Shown: piece after piece, positions 56,994-64,000 of the stretch | Layout: each line of letters starts with the position of its first letter | How positions within the stretch are numbered: the stretch's first letter is position 1 | DNA from: UBA7803 sp040219935 | GTDB lineage: Bacteria; Pseudomonadota; Gammaproteobacteria; Pseudomonadales; Azotimanducaceae | NCBI GenBank assembly: GCA_040219935.1 | Contig: JAVJUA010000068.1 | Coordinates: forward strand, 107,658 to 171,657 | Direction: 5' to 3' | Length of the DNA: 64,000 bases | Notes under the pieces: model-generated | What the model was told of the DNA's origin: nothing | The model's database searches: none | The model's input: the letters and a program-made list of their open reading frames with translations, nothing else | Made by a program: the position numbers and the translations under genes

Positions 56994-57887
56994 ATGGCCG
57001 ACGCCGCCTTCAACTGCGTGGCGATTCTCGACTCGATTCCATCCGCAGAGCTGCAGATTTCGAAGCGCTTAGCGGAGGACCTTGAGGACTTGCGGTTCGC
57101 CAACAGCAACACTCCAGGAATTCGATACACCAGGGTTGAGTCGCGTGACGATCTGTTCCGAGAGCTGGATCTGCTCGCAGACGCTGCGAGGGATTCAGGG
57201 CTGCGTCCGCTGATTCACATGGAGTGCCACGGATCTCGCTCAGGCATTCAGCTCGCCGGTTGCGAGACGGCTACCTGGAAAGAATTAGGCGAAGGACTAT
57301 CGCGAGTCAACGTCGAAACCCGATTGAATCTCATGGCCGTTTTCGCCGTCTGCCATGCCACCTATCTCACCGAGTCGTTTGACCTCAGCGGCCCTGCCCC
57401 CGTGTGGGGATTGATAGCTCCCCGCGGCGAGATCTCAACAGGTCGCGTCGAAGCCGACTTCGGCGCAATGTATCGAACGTTATTCAGGACCCTTGATCCT
57501 AGCGCCGCCCTTCAGGCGCTGAACACAAAGGAAGGCAAGCCCTCATACGCTCGAATCACTGCGGAGACGTTGTTTCTGATGGCGTGGCGAAGCTATAAGC
57601 GCGAGTTCTGCACGCCGATGAAGCTTGAGCAGCGGGCGCGCGCGATGCGTAAGAAGCTCATAGCCGAGCAGGGCTCTAGGAGTATCGGGCTAGGGAAGCT
57701 AAGGCGCCTACTCAAGCGCGAGGAGAAGCCGGGATTCGAGAGAATGCGCGACCTGTACTTTATGTGCGACATCTACCCAGATCACCGCCGAAGGTTTGCA
57801 GTCACCTACAAAGCGGCGGAGCGCTTCGCTAATGAGAACCCATCAACCAAGCGGTCAAAACGTCAGCGTCCGTTTAGGCGACGGTGA
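56994..57887 (+). CDS. Caspase-fold/CHAT-like protease
   Basis: A 297-residue protein whose first half looks like a caspase-family domain. H79 lies in PLIHMECHGSRSGIQLAG and C120 in LNLMAVFAVCHATYL, the His-Gly and strand-end Cys dyad of CHAT/caspase proteases. The second half is helical and charged (FCTPMKLEQRARAMRKKLIAEQ, MRDLYFMCDIYPDHRRRFAVTYKAAERF) and may bind a partner or substrate. ATG 56994 has GAGGGAGAAG upstream. It is 50 bp before the HNH gene and divergent to the membrane protein pair. Such proteases act as death effectors in several defence systems. Confidence 0.7.
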   Translation: MADAAFNCVAILDSIPSAELQISKRLAEDLEDLRFANSNTPGIRYTRVESRDDLFRELDLLADAARDSGLRPLIHMECHGSRSGIQLAGCETATWKELGEGLSRVNVETRLNLMAVFAVCHATYLTESFDLSGPAPVWGLIAPRGEISTGRVEADFGAMYRTLFRTLDPSAALQALNTKEGKPSYARITAETLFLMAWRSYKREFCTPMKLEQRARAMRKKLIAEQGSRSIGLGKLRRLLKREEKPGFERMRDLYFMCDIYPDHRRRFAVTYKAAERFANENPSTKRSKRQRPFRRR

Positions 57888-57937
57888 GCTGCTAGTCAGC
57901 GATGTTCGACAGAGATTGTTTGAGCAAGAGGTGAAGG

Positions 57938-58666
57938 GTGCCAGTTACTGGAGGCCACGGGAATCCAAAGTGGACGCGCGAGGAAACGATTCTGGCGCTC
58001 GATCTGTACCTTCGGAGCGAGGGGTCGATTCCGTCTAACACCCACCCGGCGGTGGTCGAGCTGTCCCATCTCCTGAGAAGCTTGCCCTATCACCAGACCG
58101 CAGCGAGAAACTCGTCGTTTCGCAACCCCGACGGCGTTGCATTCAAGCTGCAGAATCTGCGTCAGGCTGCAACCGGCAGGGGCTTGGACCACACGTCGGC
58201 GATGGACAGGAGCGTGTGGCAGGAGCTGGGACACAGACCGGCTGACGTGGCGACGCTCGCGCGCGCCATTCGCGATTCCATCGAGCCCGCGAATCAACCC
58301 GAGCCAGCGGACCCAGAGGAAGAATTCGTTGAGGGGCGCACGCTCTCGCAGCTGCATCGGAGAAGGGAGCGCAATCCAAAGATTCGACAGAAGCTGCTGG
58401 CGCTGCGGGAACGGCAAGGCTCGCTGCACTGTGACGTGTGCGACCGCGGTCCGCTAGAGGGTGACGCGAGACTTCGGGACGCAGTATTCGAGGCTCACCA
58501 TGTCGTACCTCTTGGTGCTGGCGATGCGCGCAGAACCAGGTTGGATGACATGGCGCTGCTTTGCGCCAGTTGCCATCGGCTCCTGCACCGCCTAATCCTT
58601 GTAGAGAAGCGGTGGGTTGGAATCATAGAAGCGAAGCGTGTAATCGGAGTGGAGAATGGTCCATGA
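57938..58666 (+). CDS. McrA-like HNH endonuclease
   Basis: A 242-residue protein with an N-terminal domain typical of 5-methylcytosine-specific restriction enzyme A relatives (WTREETILALDLYLRSEGSIPSNTHPAVVELSHLLRSLP and SFRNPDGVAFKLQNLRQAATGRGLDHTSAMDRSVWQEL). Its C-terminal HNH module has two CxxC zinc pairs: CDVC, then EAHHVVPLG, LDDMALLCASCHRLLHR. It is likely a DNA nuclease acting on modified or foreign DNA. GTG 57938 follows AGAGGTGAAG. Its stop overlaps the next ATG. Confidence 0.82.
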   Translation: MPVTGGHGNPKWTREETILALDLYLRSEGSIPSNTHPAVVELSHLLRSLPYHQTAARNSSFRNPDGVAFKLQNLRQAATGRGLDHTSAMDRSVWQELGHRPADVATLARAIRDSIEPANQPEPADPEEEFVEGRTLSQLHRRRERNPKIRQKLLALRERQGSLHCDVCDRGPLEGDARLRDAVFEAHHVVPLGAGDARRTRLDDMALLCASCHRLLHRLILVEKRWVGIIEAKRVIGVENGP

Positions 58667-59343
58667 CTGCAGACGAGTGGCGGCGCCTTTTGCTGACAAT
58701 CAGCCCGATCTATCTGTTGTTCGTGGCTCTCATCTACCACGGCACGTACTGGCAGGCCTTTGGCTTGAATATCCTCCAGTTCACGACCCCTGGCGATATC
58801 GTCGCAATGGCGGTGTTTCCAATAGCAGAAGCGATCACTGCCACAGCAATCGGAGCCATGGTCGCGATTGTGCTCCTTGCTATTCGCAAGAAACTGAGCC
58901 GCATCATCAGCATACTGGTTCTGCTCATATCTATTCCTGCGCTTCTGCTTGGCGGCAGTGGTTTCGCGTTCGTGGTTTTATCAGTGTCGGCAGGGATACT
59001 CTTGGCCTTTGGCAAAGTCGACATTGACCAGATCGGGGGAGAGCTGCGCAGTATTGGGCTTATCATTCTTTTCTATCTGCCGGCGGCCGCGTATCTGCAG
59101 GCGGACTCCGATTCGAGCCAGATTCTCAATGAAGACGAGTATATGTTCTCATACGACGGTGGCGAGAAGGCTCGTTTGGTGGGGTACGTTGGTGGAAACG
59201 TGTTTCTGCTTTCGGAGTACTCTGAGAACCTGGTTATTCGTAGGCTCGATTCAACTGTTTCGCTGCAGCTTTACTACTATCCCAGATTTCCCAAGGAGCG
59301 GGCGCCTATAGATTGGCTGATTGAAGCATTGGACGACTTCTGA
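58663..59343 (+). CDS. Membrane protein coupled to the HNH gene
   Basis: A 226-residue protein with four or five hydrophobic segments in the first 150 residues (LLTISPIYLLFVALIYHG, DIVAMAVFPIAEAITATAIGAMVAIVLLAI, IISILVLLISIPALLLGGSGFAFVVLSVSAGILLAF, SIGLIILFYLPAAAYL). A soluble C-terminal domain follows (YMFSYDGGEKARLVGYVGGNVFLLSEYSENLVIRRLDSTV). ATG overlaps the HNH stop (ATGA), so co-translation is expected. No family recognised. Membrane partners of nucleases and proteases are common in abortive infection systems. Confidence 0.7.
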   Translation: MTADEWRRLLLTISPIYLLFVALIYHGTYWQAFGLNILQFTTPGDIVAMAVFPIAEAITATAIGAMVAIVLLAIRKKLSRIISILVLLISIPALLLGGSGFAFVVLSVSAGILLAFGKVDIDQIGGELRSIGLIILFYLPAAAYLQADSDSSQILNEDEYMFSYDGGEKARLVGYVGGNVFLLSEYSENLVIRRLDSTVSLQLYYYPRFPKERAPIDWLIEALDDF

Positions 59344-59607
59344 TCTGAGCCTGTGCTTCGCCGGACGGCGTCCACGATGCAGGGCCGAGACTGCCGCCCG
59401 GCTGGCTCACCACCGTTGAAAACGCCCAGGCCCTTTGCGTGGTGACGGGTCGCAAAGCATGACCACGGATCGCCAATGGTCGTAGAGATGACTGGATCTG
59501 CTCTTCGTGTGAATCTTCGCACGCGGTCTGTTGAACCCCTGCGACACTGATGCGCCGCTGATGCTGGACGATGTTATTCTTCGAGAAACGCTGGAGGAGG
59601 TCCGCTC

Positions 59608-60252
59608 ATGCCATCTAGCAGTCTCGCAAAGCCGTTGACCGTGGCCACACTGGTGTCGTTGGTCTCAGCCTGTGCAACTACGGATTTGACTTCTCGCATC
59701 AATCCGTCCGCAGCTGATCGTCAGTTCCAGACCGTGTTGGCATTCGCCACCTTTCAAGATCTCGAATTGAGGGGCTTGGCCGAGGAGCGACTGTGTCAGC
59801 AGATCGAGGAGGGAACCACTTCCTCGTGCATCGAGGCCGCTGATCTATTTTTTCCAGGTCAGCAGTTCACAGATCAAGAGGTACGTGAGCGACTCGTCGG
59901 CGCTGGAGTCGACGCGGTCATTGCGATTAGTGCTACGAACGCGGGGACCAATCGTAGCTACGTCCCACCTAGCTACGCCACTACTCAAACACATGGGAGC
60001 GTAGTCGGGAATGCCTACAGTGAGACGAGCACTACCCAAGTGATGGGTGGGGGCACGAGTTCAAGGCACTGGGCTAGCTTTCAGTGCCAGATGGTGGCGG
60101 TGGAGGACGCGGAGCCGATCTGGTTCGCGACAGCGAACACGAAGGCCAAGACTGCGTATGTGGGCGTGGACGACCTCGTGAGATCTGTCACATCAAGGAT
60201 GTTTAGCCAGCTTGTGTCAGACGGTGTTTTGCAGCCTCGCGTAGCTGAGTAA
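59608..60252 (+). CDS. Predicted lipoprotein of the island
   Basis: A 214-residue protein with a lipoprotein signal (LTVATLVSLVSACATT) and no other membrane segment. The mature part includes VLAFATFQDLELRGLAEERLCQQ, a Gly/Thr/Ser-rich middle, and VDDLVRSVTSRMFSQLVSDGVL, resembling small stress or phage-associated envelope lipoproteins. GGAGGAGG precedes the ATG. It follows a 264-bp gap in which I see nothing else. Function unknown. Confidence 0.72.
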   Translation: MPSSSLAKPLTVATLVSLVSACATTDLTSRINPSAADRQFQTVLAFATFQDLELRGLAEERLCQQIEEGTTSSCIEAADLFFPGQQFTDQEVRERLVGAGVDAVIAISATNAGTNRSYVPPSYATTQTHGSVVGNAYSETSTTQVMGGGTSSRHWASFQCQMVAVEDAEPIWFATANTKAKTAYVGVDDLVRSVTSRMFSQLVSDGVLQPRVAE

Positions 60253-60386
60253 GGTCCGATTGCGCAGTTTGCGCGCCAGCGTCGTATGCATCGAGCGGAC
60301 CCGCCCGGGAATTCGGTCCGCCCCCTGGCGTCCATTCCATGCAACCCCTCACAAACTGTGTAGGCCAGCGTGTTAGAATCTCCGCC

Positions 60387-60845
60387 ATGAACACTCCGCA
60401 CCCCGCACTCCAGAAAGCCCTGTCCGAGCGCCCGGTGAGTGAGCGGTCTGATTGCGCAGTCGTCGCGCTGGCACTGGTCACCGACGTCCCGTATCTAGTA
60501 GCGCACCAGGCCCTGGCGCTGAGCGGGCGCAAGCCGCGGTCCCGCACCAGCCCCGACGTGTTCGAGACGGCGCTGGGTGCGCTTGGCTTCGAGGCAGTGG
60601 CGATGGGCCGCTACAGGACATTCCTCAGGGTCGAGCGGGTTCTCTGCACGTGGCCGGAGCCGATCCTGGTGTGGGGCCACAATCACGTTGCCGCGCTCCT
60701 GGACGGTCGCCTCCTTGAGGACGGCGAGTTCAGTCCGCTGCGCCGGGTCCTGGGCGTGTACCGCATTCGCCGGATCGGCGCGCCTGGCATCTCACCAGCC
60801 GGGAGAACCCGGCGGCGTGTCGAAGCAAGGGAGGTGGCAGCGTGA
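60387..60845 (+). CDS. Papain-fold-like putative cysteine peptidase (copy 2)
   Basis: A 152-residue protein with SDCAVVALALVTDVPYLVAHQALALSGRKPRSRTSPDVFETALGALGF and a later WGHNHVAALLDGRLLEDGE. The Cys and His placement matches the putative dyad of copy 1 at 55362 and a known small phage family. A TAGAAT hexamer at 60374-60379 sits seven or eight bases before the ATG, so the transcript may be nearly leaderless. Its stop overlaps the GTG of the next gene. Confidence 0.6.
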   Translation: MNTPHPALQKALSERPVSERSDCAVVALALVTDVPYLVAHQALALSGRKPRSRTSPDVFETALGALGFEAVAMGRYRTFLRVERVLCTWPEPILVWGHNHVAALLDGRLLEDGEFSPLRRVLGVYRIRRIGAPGISPAGRTRRRVEAREVAA

Positions 60846-61231
60846 GCGCCCGGTTTGCCATTGCGCTCCTGGTGCTGGGGTGCGCCGCAGCGGCGGCTGC
60901 AGAGCCCGAGCATTTCGGAATCCAGTTCCGATCCGAGTACTGCATGGGTCCGGACAGCGTTCATCCATGCGTCAACGTGCACGCCTGGCGGTGGACCGGC
61001 CTGACGCTGTGCAACGAGCACTCATGCTCAGACGAGTCGAGCCGCGGTGTATTCATTGACCATCCGCAGTGCCACAACGATCTTGTGCTCTTCCGCGGGC
61101 GCATGAAAATGTCCGCCGGATTCGAGGTGCGTAGCGAAGGTCGCTGCGAGCTGGGCCTGGTGCGGCTGCGCCCTTGGGACACCTTGCCGAACGATTCGCA
61201 GGACTGGCTGATAGACCGAGCGCGCCGGTGA
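60842..61231 (+). CDS. Secreted cysteine-rich protein
   Basis: A 129-residue protein with a signal peptide (FAIALLVLGCAAAAAAEP) and a mature part containing six cysteines (EYC, HPC, TLC, HSC, PQC, GRC), which suggests three disulfides in the periplasm or outside. GTG at 60842 overlaps the papain-like gene stop. It is the last gene before attR. The LGC near the signal end could be a lipobox but AxA cleavage seems likelier. Function unknown. Confidence 0.62.
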   Translation: MSARFAIALLVLGCAAAAAAEPEHFGIQFRSEYCMGPDSVHPCVNVHAWRWTGLTLCNEHSCSDESSRGVFIDHPQCHNDLVLFRGRMKMSAGFEVRSEGRCELGLVRLRPWDTLPNDSQDWLIDRARR

Positions 61232-61271
61232 GGCCTGCTGCGGCCGCCGCAGCGGAATAATCCCCGGTTGA

Positions 61272-61295
61272 GTGGTGGTATCCTGAGTGGTGGTA
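61272..61295 (+). repeat. Integrase arm-type site candidates near attR
   Basis: GTGGTGGTATC at 61272-61282 repeats the word found beside attL, and a second partial copy GTGGTGGTA is at 61287-61295. Confidence 0.55.
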
Positions 61296-61308
61296 GTCAG
61301 GCTGCAGG

Positions 61309-61328
61309 CCCCGTCATACCGGGGTTTT
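61309..61328 (+). terminator. Intrinsic terminator just inside attR
   Basis: CCCCG at 61309-61313 pairs with CGGGG at 61320-61324 over TCATAC, followed by TTTT. It would end rightward transcription from the island cargo. Confidence 0.65.
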
Positions 61329-61335
61329 CCGGTCT

Positions 61336-61349
61336 GCGTTCCGGCACCA
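61336..61349 (+). repeat. attR core (copy of tRNA-Thr 3' end)
   Basis: GCGTTCCGGCACCA is identical to the last 14 bases of the tRNA-Thr gene at 46104-46117. It marks the right boundary of the island. Confidence 0.8.
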
Positions 61350-61552
61350 GACTTAAATATCTGATTATAAAGTGATTTCTCTCGTTCTAGTCGAATGCCA
61401 TTTGGGTCGATAGTAACCTGCTTAGTTACCCCATGATCATTATCAAGGCCCAACGGTGACTGGTCTTGTGCCGGTCTCGATCGGTTGCCCCGGTAAGTTC
61501 GGGGCGGCTTGGATGTTGCTGTAACTGGGTCACACTTCGTTACATCTCAGAT

Positions 61553-61580
61553 TTGACAACGGTGGTTCCGCCCCCATAAT
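61553..61580 (+). promoter_or_regulatory. Strong sigma-70 promoter upstream of the OST-HTH gene
   Basis: TTGACA at 61553-61558 and CATAAT at 61575-61580 are spaced by 16 bases. Transcription would begin near 61587, leaving a leader of about 250 nt before the ATG at 61838. Confidence 0.65.
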
Positions 61581-61760
61581 TCACATCAGCGGAAGGTCCT
61601 GGGACTGCTGGCCCTAGAGAGGGTTGGAGAAGGGAGCAATCCTGAGTTCTGGGAGTGGAAGCCAAGGCTCGGAGAAATCGGCAGAGCGTTTTGCAGGCGC
61701 TCAATTAAAGCCAGGAAGAGTTACTTCACGGTAGTCTCTTCTGCTCCGTTGCTAAGACCC

Positions 61761-61836
61761 TGCAGAGAGTGAAGGTTTATTAGCCCCTTAGGTGACGTTC
61801 GTCGCCTAAGGGGCACTCACTGTAAGGGTCTCTGCA
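61761..61836 (+). promoter_or_regulatory. Structured leader hairpin before the OST-HTH gene
   Basis: A 14-bp stem (61783-61796 with 61801-61814, one wobble) has a GTTC loop. An outer pair TGCAGAGA (61761-61768) and TCTCTGCA (61829-61836) brackets it, ending two bases before the ATG. No clear ribosome binding site is free of the structure, so it may control translation or represent a separate small RNA. Confidence 0.6.
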
Positions 61837-61837
61837 A

Positions 61838-62650
61838 ATGGAAATCTCTGAGTACTCCGACGTAGTTCTCCGGACCATTCGTGACAACCTTCGTCCACAG
61901 GAAGGTTTGATTACCGCAGCCCGTTTGGGCTACGTCCTCCGCCGAGATCACCCAGAAGTCTCCTGGCTTCACTTCGGATACCCGTCGTTGAAGAGCTTCC
62001 TGGAGTACCTCCAGGAACAGACACTCGTCACGATTTGCCAGACTGATAAGCAAGCTCTCGCGGTAGCACCTGCAGAGCAGGCTGGCCTACCCACAGCAGT
62101 CCCGCGTTCGAAAAGATCGCTGAAGCGCCCCTACTGGATTGCGTTCGTGCTGGAGACGCCGCCAGGAAAGAGGTTCATCCATCGACCATCTGGAACCGTG
62201 CGCCTAGCGGAGCCTGAACGACCGGCGCCATCGGCGGAGTGGGTGGAGGTCGAGCCAATCTCACAAGAAACCCAACGCGAATGGGCATTGGAGTTCGTTC
62301 GAACACACAGTCCCGCCGAGCTTGCCGCAGTGGAGAACGTGCTCCAGGATGAGGAGTGGTATGTCAAGGTCCCGGAAGTCCTAAATCAGGATCAGAAGCG
62401 TGAATTCAACCGTCACCGCTCCGGCCACGTCGCAAAATACGTAGAGTCTTGGTGCCGAAACAACGGAATCGATTCGAGTGTCGCCTTTGAGCAGCCGCAG
62501 CAAACGTTTGCCCCATCAGCCACTGTACGACGGGCGGACGAACAACTGAGAGACCAGGTTTTAAGGGCGCTGGCGAAGATGCCGACGCACGAGCTTCTGG
62601 AGATACCCATTCCCATGAAGTACGTGTTCCCATCCAAGGATTCGTTCTGA
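61838..62650 (+). CDS. OST-HTH/LOTUS-like domain protein
   Basis: A 270-residue protein. Residues 8-75 (LRTIRDNLRPQEGLITAARLGYVLRRDHPEVSWLHFGYPSLKSFLEYLQEQTLVTI) look like an OST-HTH/LOTUS winged helix, a domain tied to RNA binding or regulation. The middle and C-terminal parts (EWALEFVRTHSPAELAAVENVLQDEEWYVKVPEVL) are unrecognised. No NYN nuclease domain, the common partner of OST-HTH, is fused. It lies outside the island, 490 bp past attR, and is followed after 47 bp by a co-directional gene. Confidence 0.6.
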   Translation: MEISEYSDVVLRTIRDNLRPQEGLITAARLGYVLRRDHPEVSWLHFGYPSLKSFLEYLQEQTLVTICQTDKQALAVAPAEQAGLPTAVPRSKRSLKRPYWIAFVLETPPGKRFIHRPSGTVRLAEPERPAPSAEWVEVEPISQETQREWALEFVRTHSPAELAAVENVLQDEEWYVKVPEVLNQDQKREFNRHRSGHVAKYVESWCRNNGIDSSVAFEQPQQTFAPSATVRRADEQLRDQVLRALAKMPTHELLEIPIPMKYVFPSKDSF

Positions 62651-62697
62651 TCGCCGGAGTAGGGATAAGAAGAAGAGTCTGAGAAGGACCCATCACC

Positions 62698-63438
62698 GTG
62701 CCCGGCACCATCTACATAGGGCATCCGCTGGACATCTACGTTCCAGGAATGGCCGCGTGTGTAGATGGTGCTCTTGCCAGCGTCGCTTGTCGGCCCGAAT
62801 GGGCAGAGTGGTCACACAACGTCCGGTGCTACGACAATTCCAACGGTCTGATTGTCAACGATTTGGTTTCTGCAGTACTGCAGCGTACAGGTCCAGTACT
62901 TCTAATCAATCCAGTTCAGACGCCAGTCATCGGGCTGCTTCGCCAGAAGGTCGGGCACCTTGTGGTTCTTCAGGTCGCCGATGCCTACGATCAGCCGTCG
63001 CTGATAGACGCGTTGTGTCAAACCAAAAGCATGCACGATAGCGGCGAACCCCAACTCCCCCGAAAACTGGTTGGGGCGATTCTCCTGGTGTACAAACTCG
63101 CTAAAGAAAGGATGTGGGGTGGAACCCGACAGAAGAACTTTATGTGGGCGGATCGGCTCCCCAAAGGGCGTGGATTCGATGAGCGCTATGCTGATCTGCT
63201 GCCGGCGCTCATAAACGACCTGATGTCAGAGAAGATCCTGCAGTCGAAGGTGAGCAATGGAAAAAAGAAGTATGCTCTGACCCCGGATCACATGGATAGG
63301 ATCATCAGGGCGTTAACCGAGCACGATTTTGGAGGAAGACTGCAAGAGATATTGGGAAAGGACACGAACACCGTGTCGTGTCGTGAACTGGACGACGTTA
63401 CGGGCAATGTTGTATCTCACGACAGGGATTCAACGTGA
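62698..63438 (+). CDS. Hypothetical protein, partner of the OST-HTH gene
   Basis: A 246-residue protein from GTG 62698 (GAGAAGGA upstream). The N-terminal 100 residues look like an alpha/beta sensor or nuclease-like fold (DLVSAVLQRTGPVLLINPVQTPVIGLLRQKVGHLVVLQVADAYDQPSLIDALCQTK). The C-terminal part resembles a winged helix (GFDERYADLLPALINDLMSEKILQSKVSNGKKKYALTPDHMDRIIRAL). I do not recognise the family. With the OST-HTH gene it forms a two-gene unit. Confidence 0.6.
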   Translation: MPGTIYIGHPLDIYVPGMAACVDGALASVACRPEWAEWSHNVRCYDNSNGLIVNDLVSAVLQRTGPVLLINPVQTPVIGLLRQKVGHLVVLQVADAYDQPSLIDALCQTKSMHDSGEPQLPRKLVGAILLVYKLAKERMWGGTRQKNFMWADRLPKGRGFDERYADLLPALINDLMSEKILQSKVSNGKKKYALTPDHMDRIIRALTEHDFGGRLQEILGKDTNTVSCRELDDVTGNVVSHDRDST

Positions 63439-63481
63439 GGTGCACGCAATGCGTTTCAAATGTCGGCTCGGGTAGTGCACC
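63439..63481 (+). terminator. Long-loop hairpin with T-rich tail after the two-gene unit
   Basis: GGTGCAC at 63439-63445 and GTGCACC at 63475-63481 are inverted copies with a 29-base loop, followed by the T-rich CTTCTTTCT. It could be a terminator, or the right arm could be the start of the IS256-family element. Confidence 0.4.
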
Positions 63482-63589
63482 CTTCTTTCTGTAATTTTGA
63501 TTAACTGTTCCGGGCGGATGTAGTGCCGAGCCACCCGGTTATCCTTTCGAACGCGAATTTGGCGATTTGCAGACGAGAGGAGACCCGGA

Positions 63590-64000
63590 ATGGCTCAGCA
63601 GCGAGAGAATAGATCGATTGACGATGCGGTGGAACTGCTTAAGGAGAACGGCTTCGACGGCCTGGCAGAAGCGGTCAGCGTGCTGCTGAACGCGGCGATG
63701 CTGTCGGAGCGCTCAGAGTTCCTGGGCGCGGCGCCCTACGAGCGCAGTGCGAACCGGGTGGGCTACGCCAACGGCTTCAAGGACAAGACGGTCCGTAGCC
63801 GGCTGGGCGAGCTGCAGCTGAAGGTCCCGCAGACCCGCGAGGGGGCGTTCTACCCGCAGAGCCTCGAGAAGGGCCTGCGCTCCGAGCGGGCTTTGCTGCT
63901 GGCGGTCGCGGAGATGTACGTGCAAGGCGTGTCGACGCGGCGGGTGAAGAAGATCGTCGAAGAGCTGTGCGGCATGGACGTCAGCTCCACCCAGGTGTCC
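63590..64000 (+). CDS. IS256-family (Mutator-like) transposase, N-terminal part
   Basis: The frame opens at ATG 63590 and runs off the window after 137 codons. It reads MAQQRENRSIDDAVELLKENGFDGLAEAVSVLLNAAMLSERSEFLGAAPYERSANRVGYANGFKDKTVRSRLGELQLKVPQTR and continues with MYVQGVSTRRVKKIVEELCGMDVSSTQVS, the classic N-terminal half of IS256 transposases. The DDE residues lie beyond the window. GAGGAG precedes the ATG. The left terminal repeat must lie within 63440-63589 but cannot be fixed without the other end. Confidence 0.92.
   Translation, partial: MAQQRENRSIDDAVELLKENGFDGLAEAVSVLLNAAMLSERSEFLGAAPYERSANRVGYANGFKDKTVRSRLGELQLKVPQTREGAFYPQSLEKGLRSERALLLAVAEMYVQGVSTRRVKKIVEELCGMDVSSTQVS

Noticed and set aside
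59277..59522. Minus-strand open frame after the membrane protein gene
   Set aside because: No ribosome binding site, overlaps the conserved end of the forward gene, and product without recognisable features.

Overview
The window is about 64 kb of high-GC DNA from a gammaproteobacterium that I cannot place to genus. The order of its housekeeping genes is the gammaproteobacterial one: lptA/lptC/kdsC/yrbG divergent from mlaFEDCB-ibaG-murA-hisG-hisD, degS/zapE, rplM-rpsI-petABC-sspAB, yraN/lpoA/rsmI-rnpB, a division and cell wall (dcw) cluster from mraZ to ftsZ-lpxC, secA-argJ, and pilD-pilC-pilB-pilA. A Gram-negative cell is indicated by LPS export, Mla lipid transport, LpxC and DAP-type MurE. 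The bc1 complex points to respiration and pilBCD/pilA to type IV pili.

1-46,000 is chromosomal backbone. Genes are tightly packed, mostly with ATGA/GTGA overlaps. Several genes usually found inside these neighbourhoods are missing with seamless junctions: murF, murG, murB and ddl from dcw, kdsD from the yrbG-kdsC pair, coaE from pilD-yacG, and diaA next to yraN/dolP. Non-coding highlights are rnpB, an mraZ promoter with a three-repeat MraZ operator, a sigma-54 promoter before pilA, a 24-bp perfect inverted repeat between zapE and rplM, and lpoA/rsmI start codons that share one CATG.

46,104-61,349 is an integrated element of about 15.2 kb. It sits in the 3' end of a tRNA-Thr(CGT) gene and is bounded by a 14-bp direct repeat of the tRNA end. 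It carries a tyrosine integrase beside the tRNA, an AlpA-like regulator, a degenerate FtsH-peptidase-like protein translationally coupled to a primase/helicase, a candidate replication origin (GC-rich 9-bp iterons as inverted arms around an AT-rich core plus a DnaA-like box), small phage-type genes, and a P27-like terminase small subunit. No large terminase, portal, capsid or tail gene is seen. This is the make-up of a phage satellite (PICI-like island) rather than a prophage.

The right half of the island looks like cargo. It has two tandem paralogous small membrane proteins, and divergent to them a caspase/CHAT-like protease, an McrA-like HNH nuclease and a membrane protein in one probable operon. 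I regard this as a candidate anti-phage defence module not matching any system I can name. Two papain-fold-like paralogues, a lipoprotein and a Cys-rich secreted protein fill the rest.

61,350-64,000 lies beyond attR. It holds a strong promoter, a long structured leader, a two-gene unit whose first product begins with an OST-HTH/LOTUS-like domain, and the left end of an IS256-family transposase cut by the window edge.
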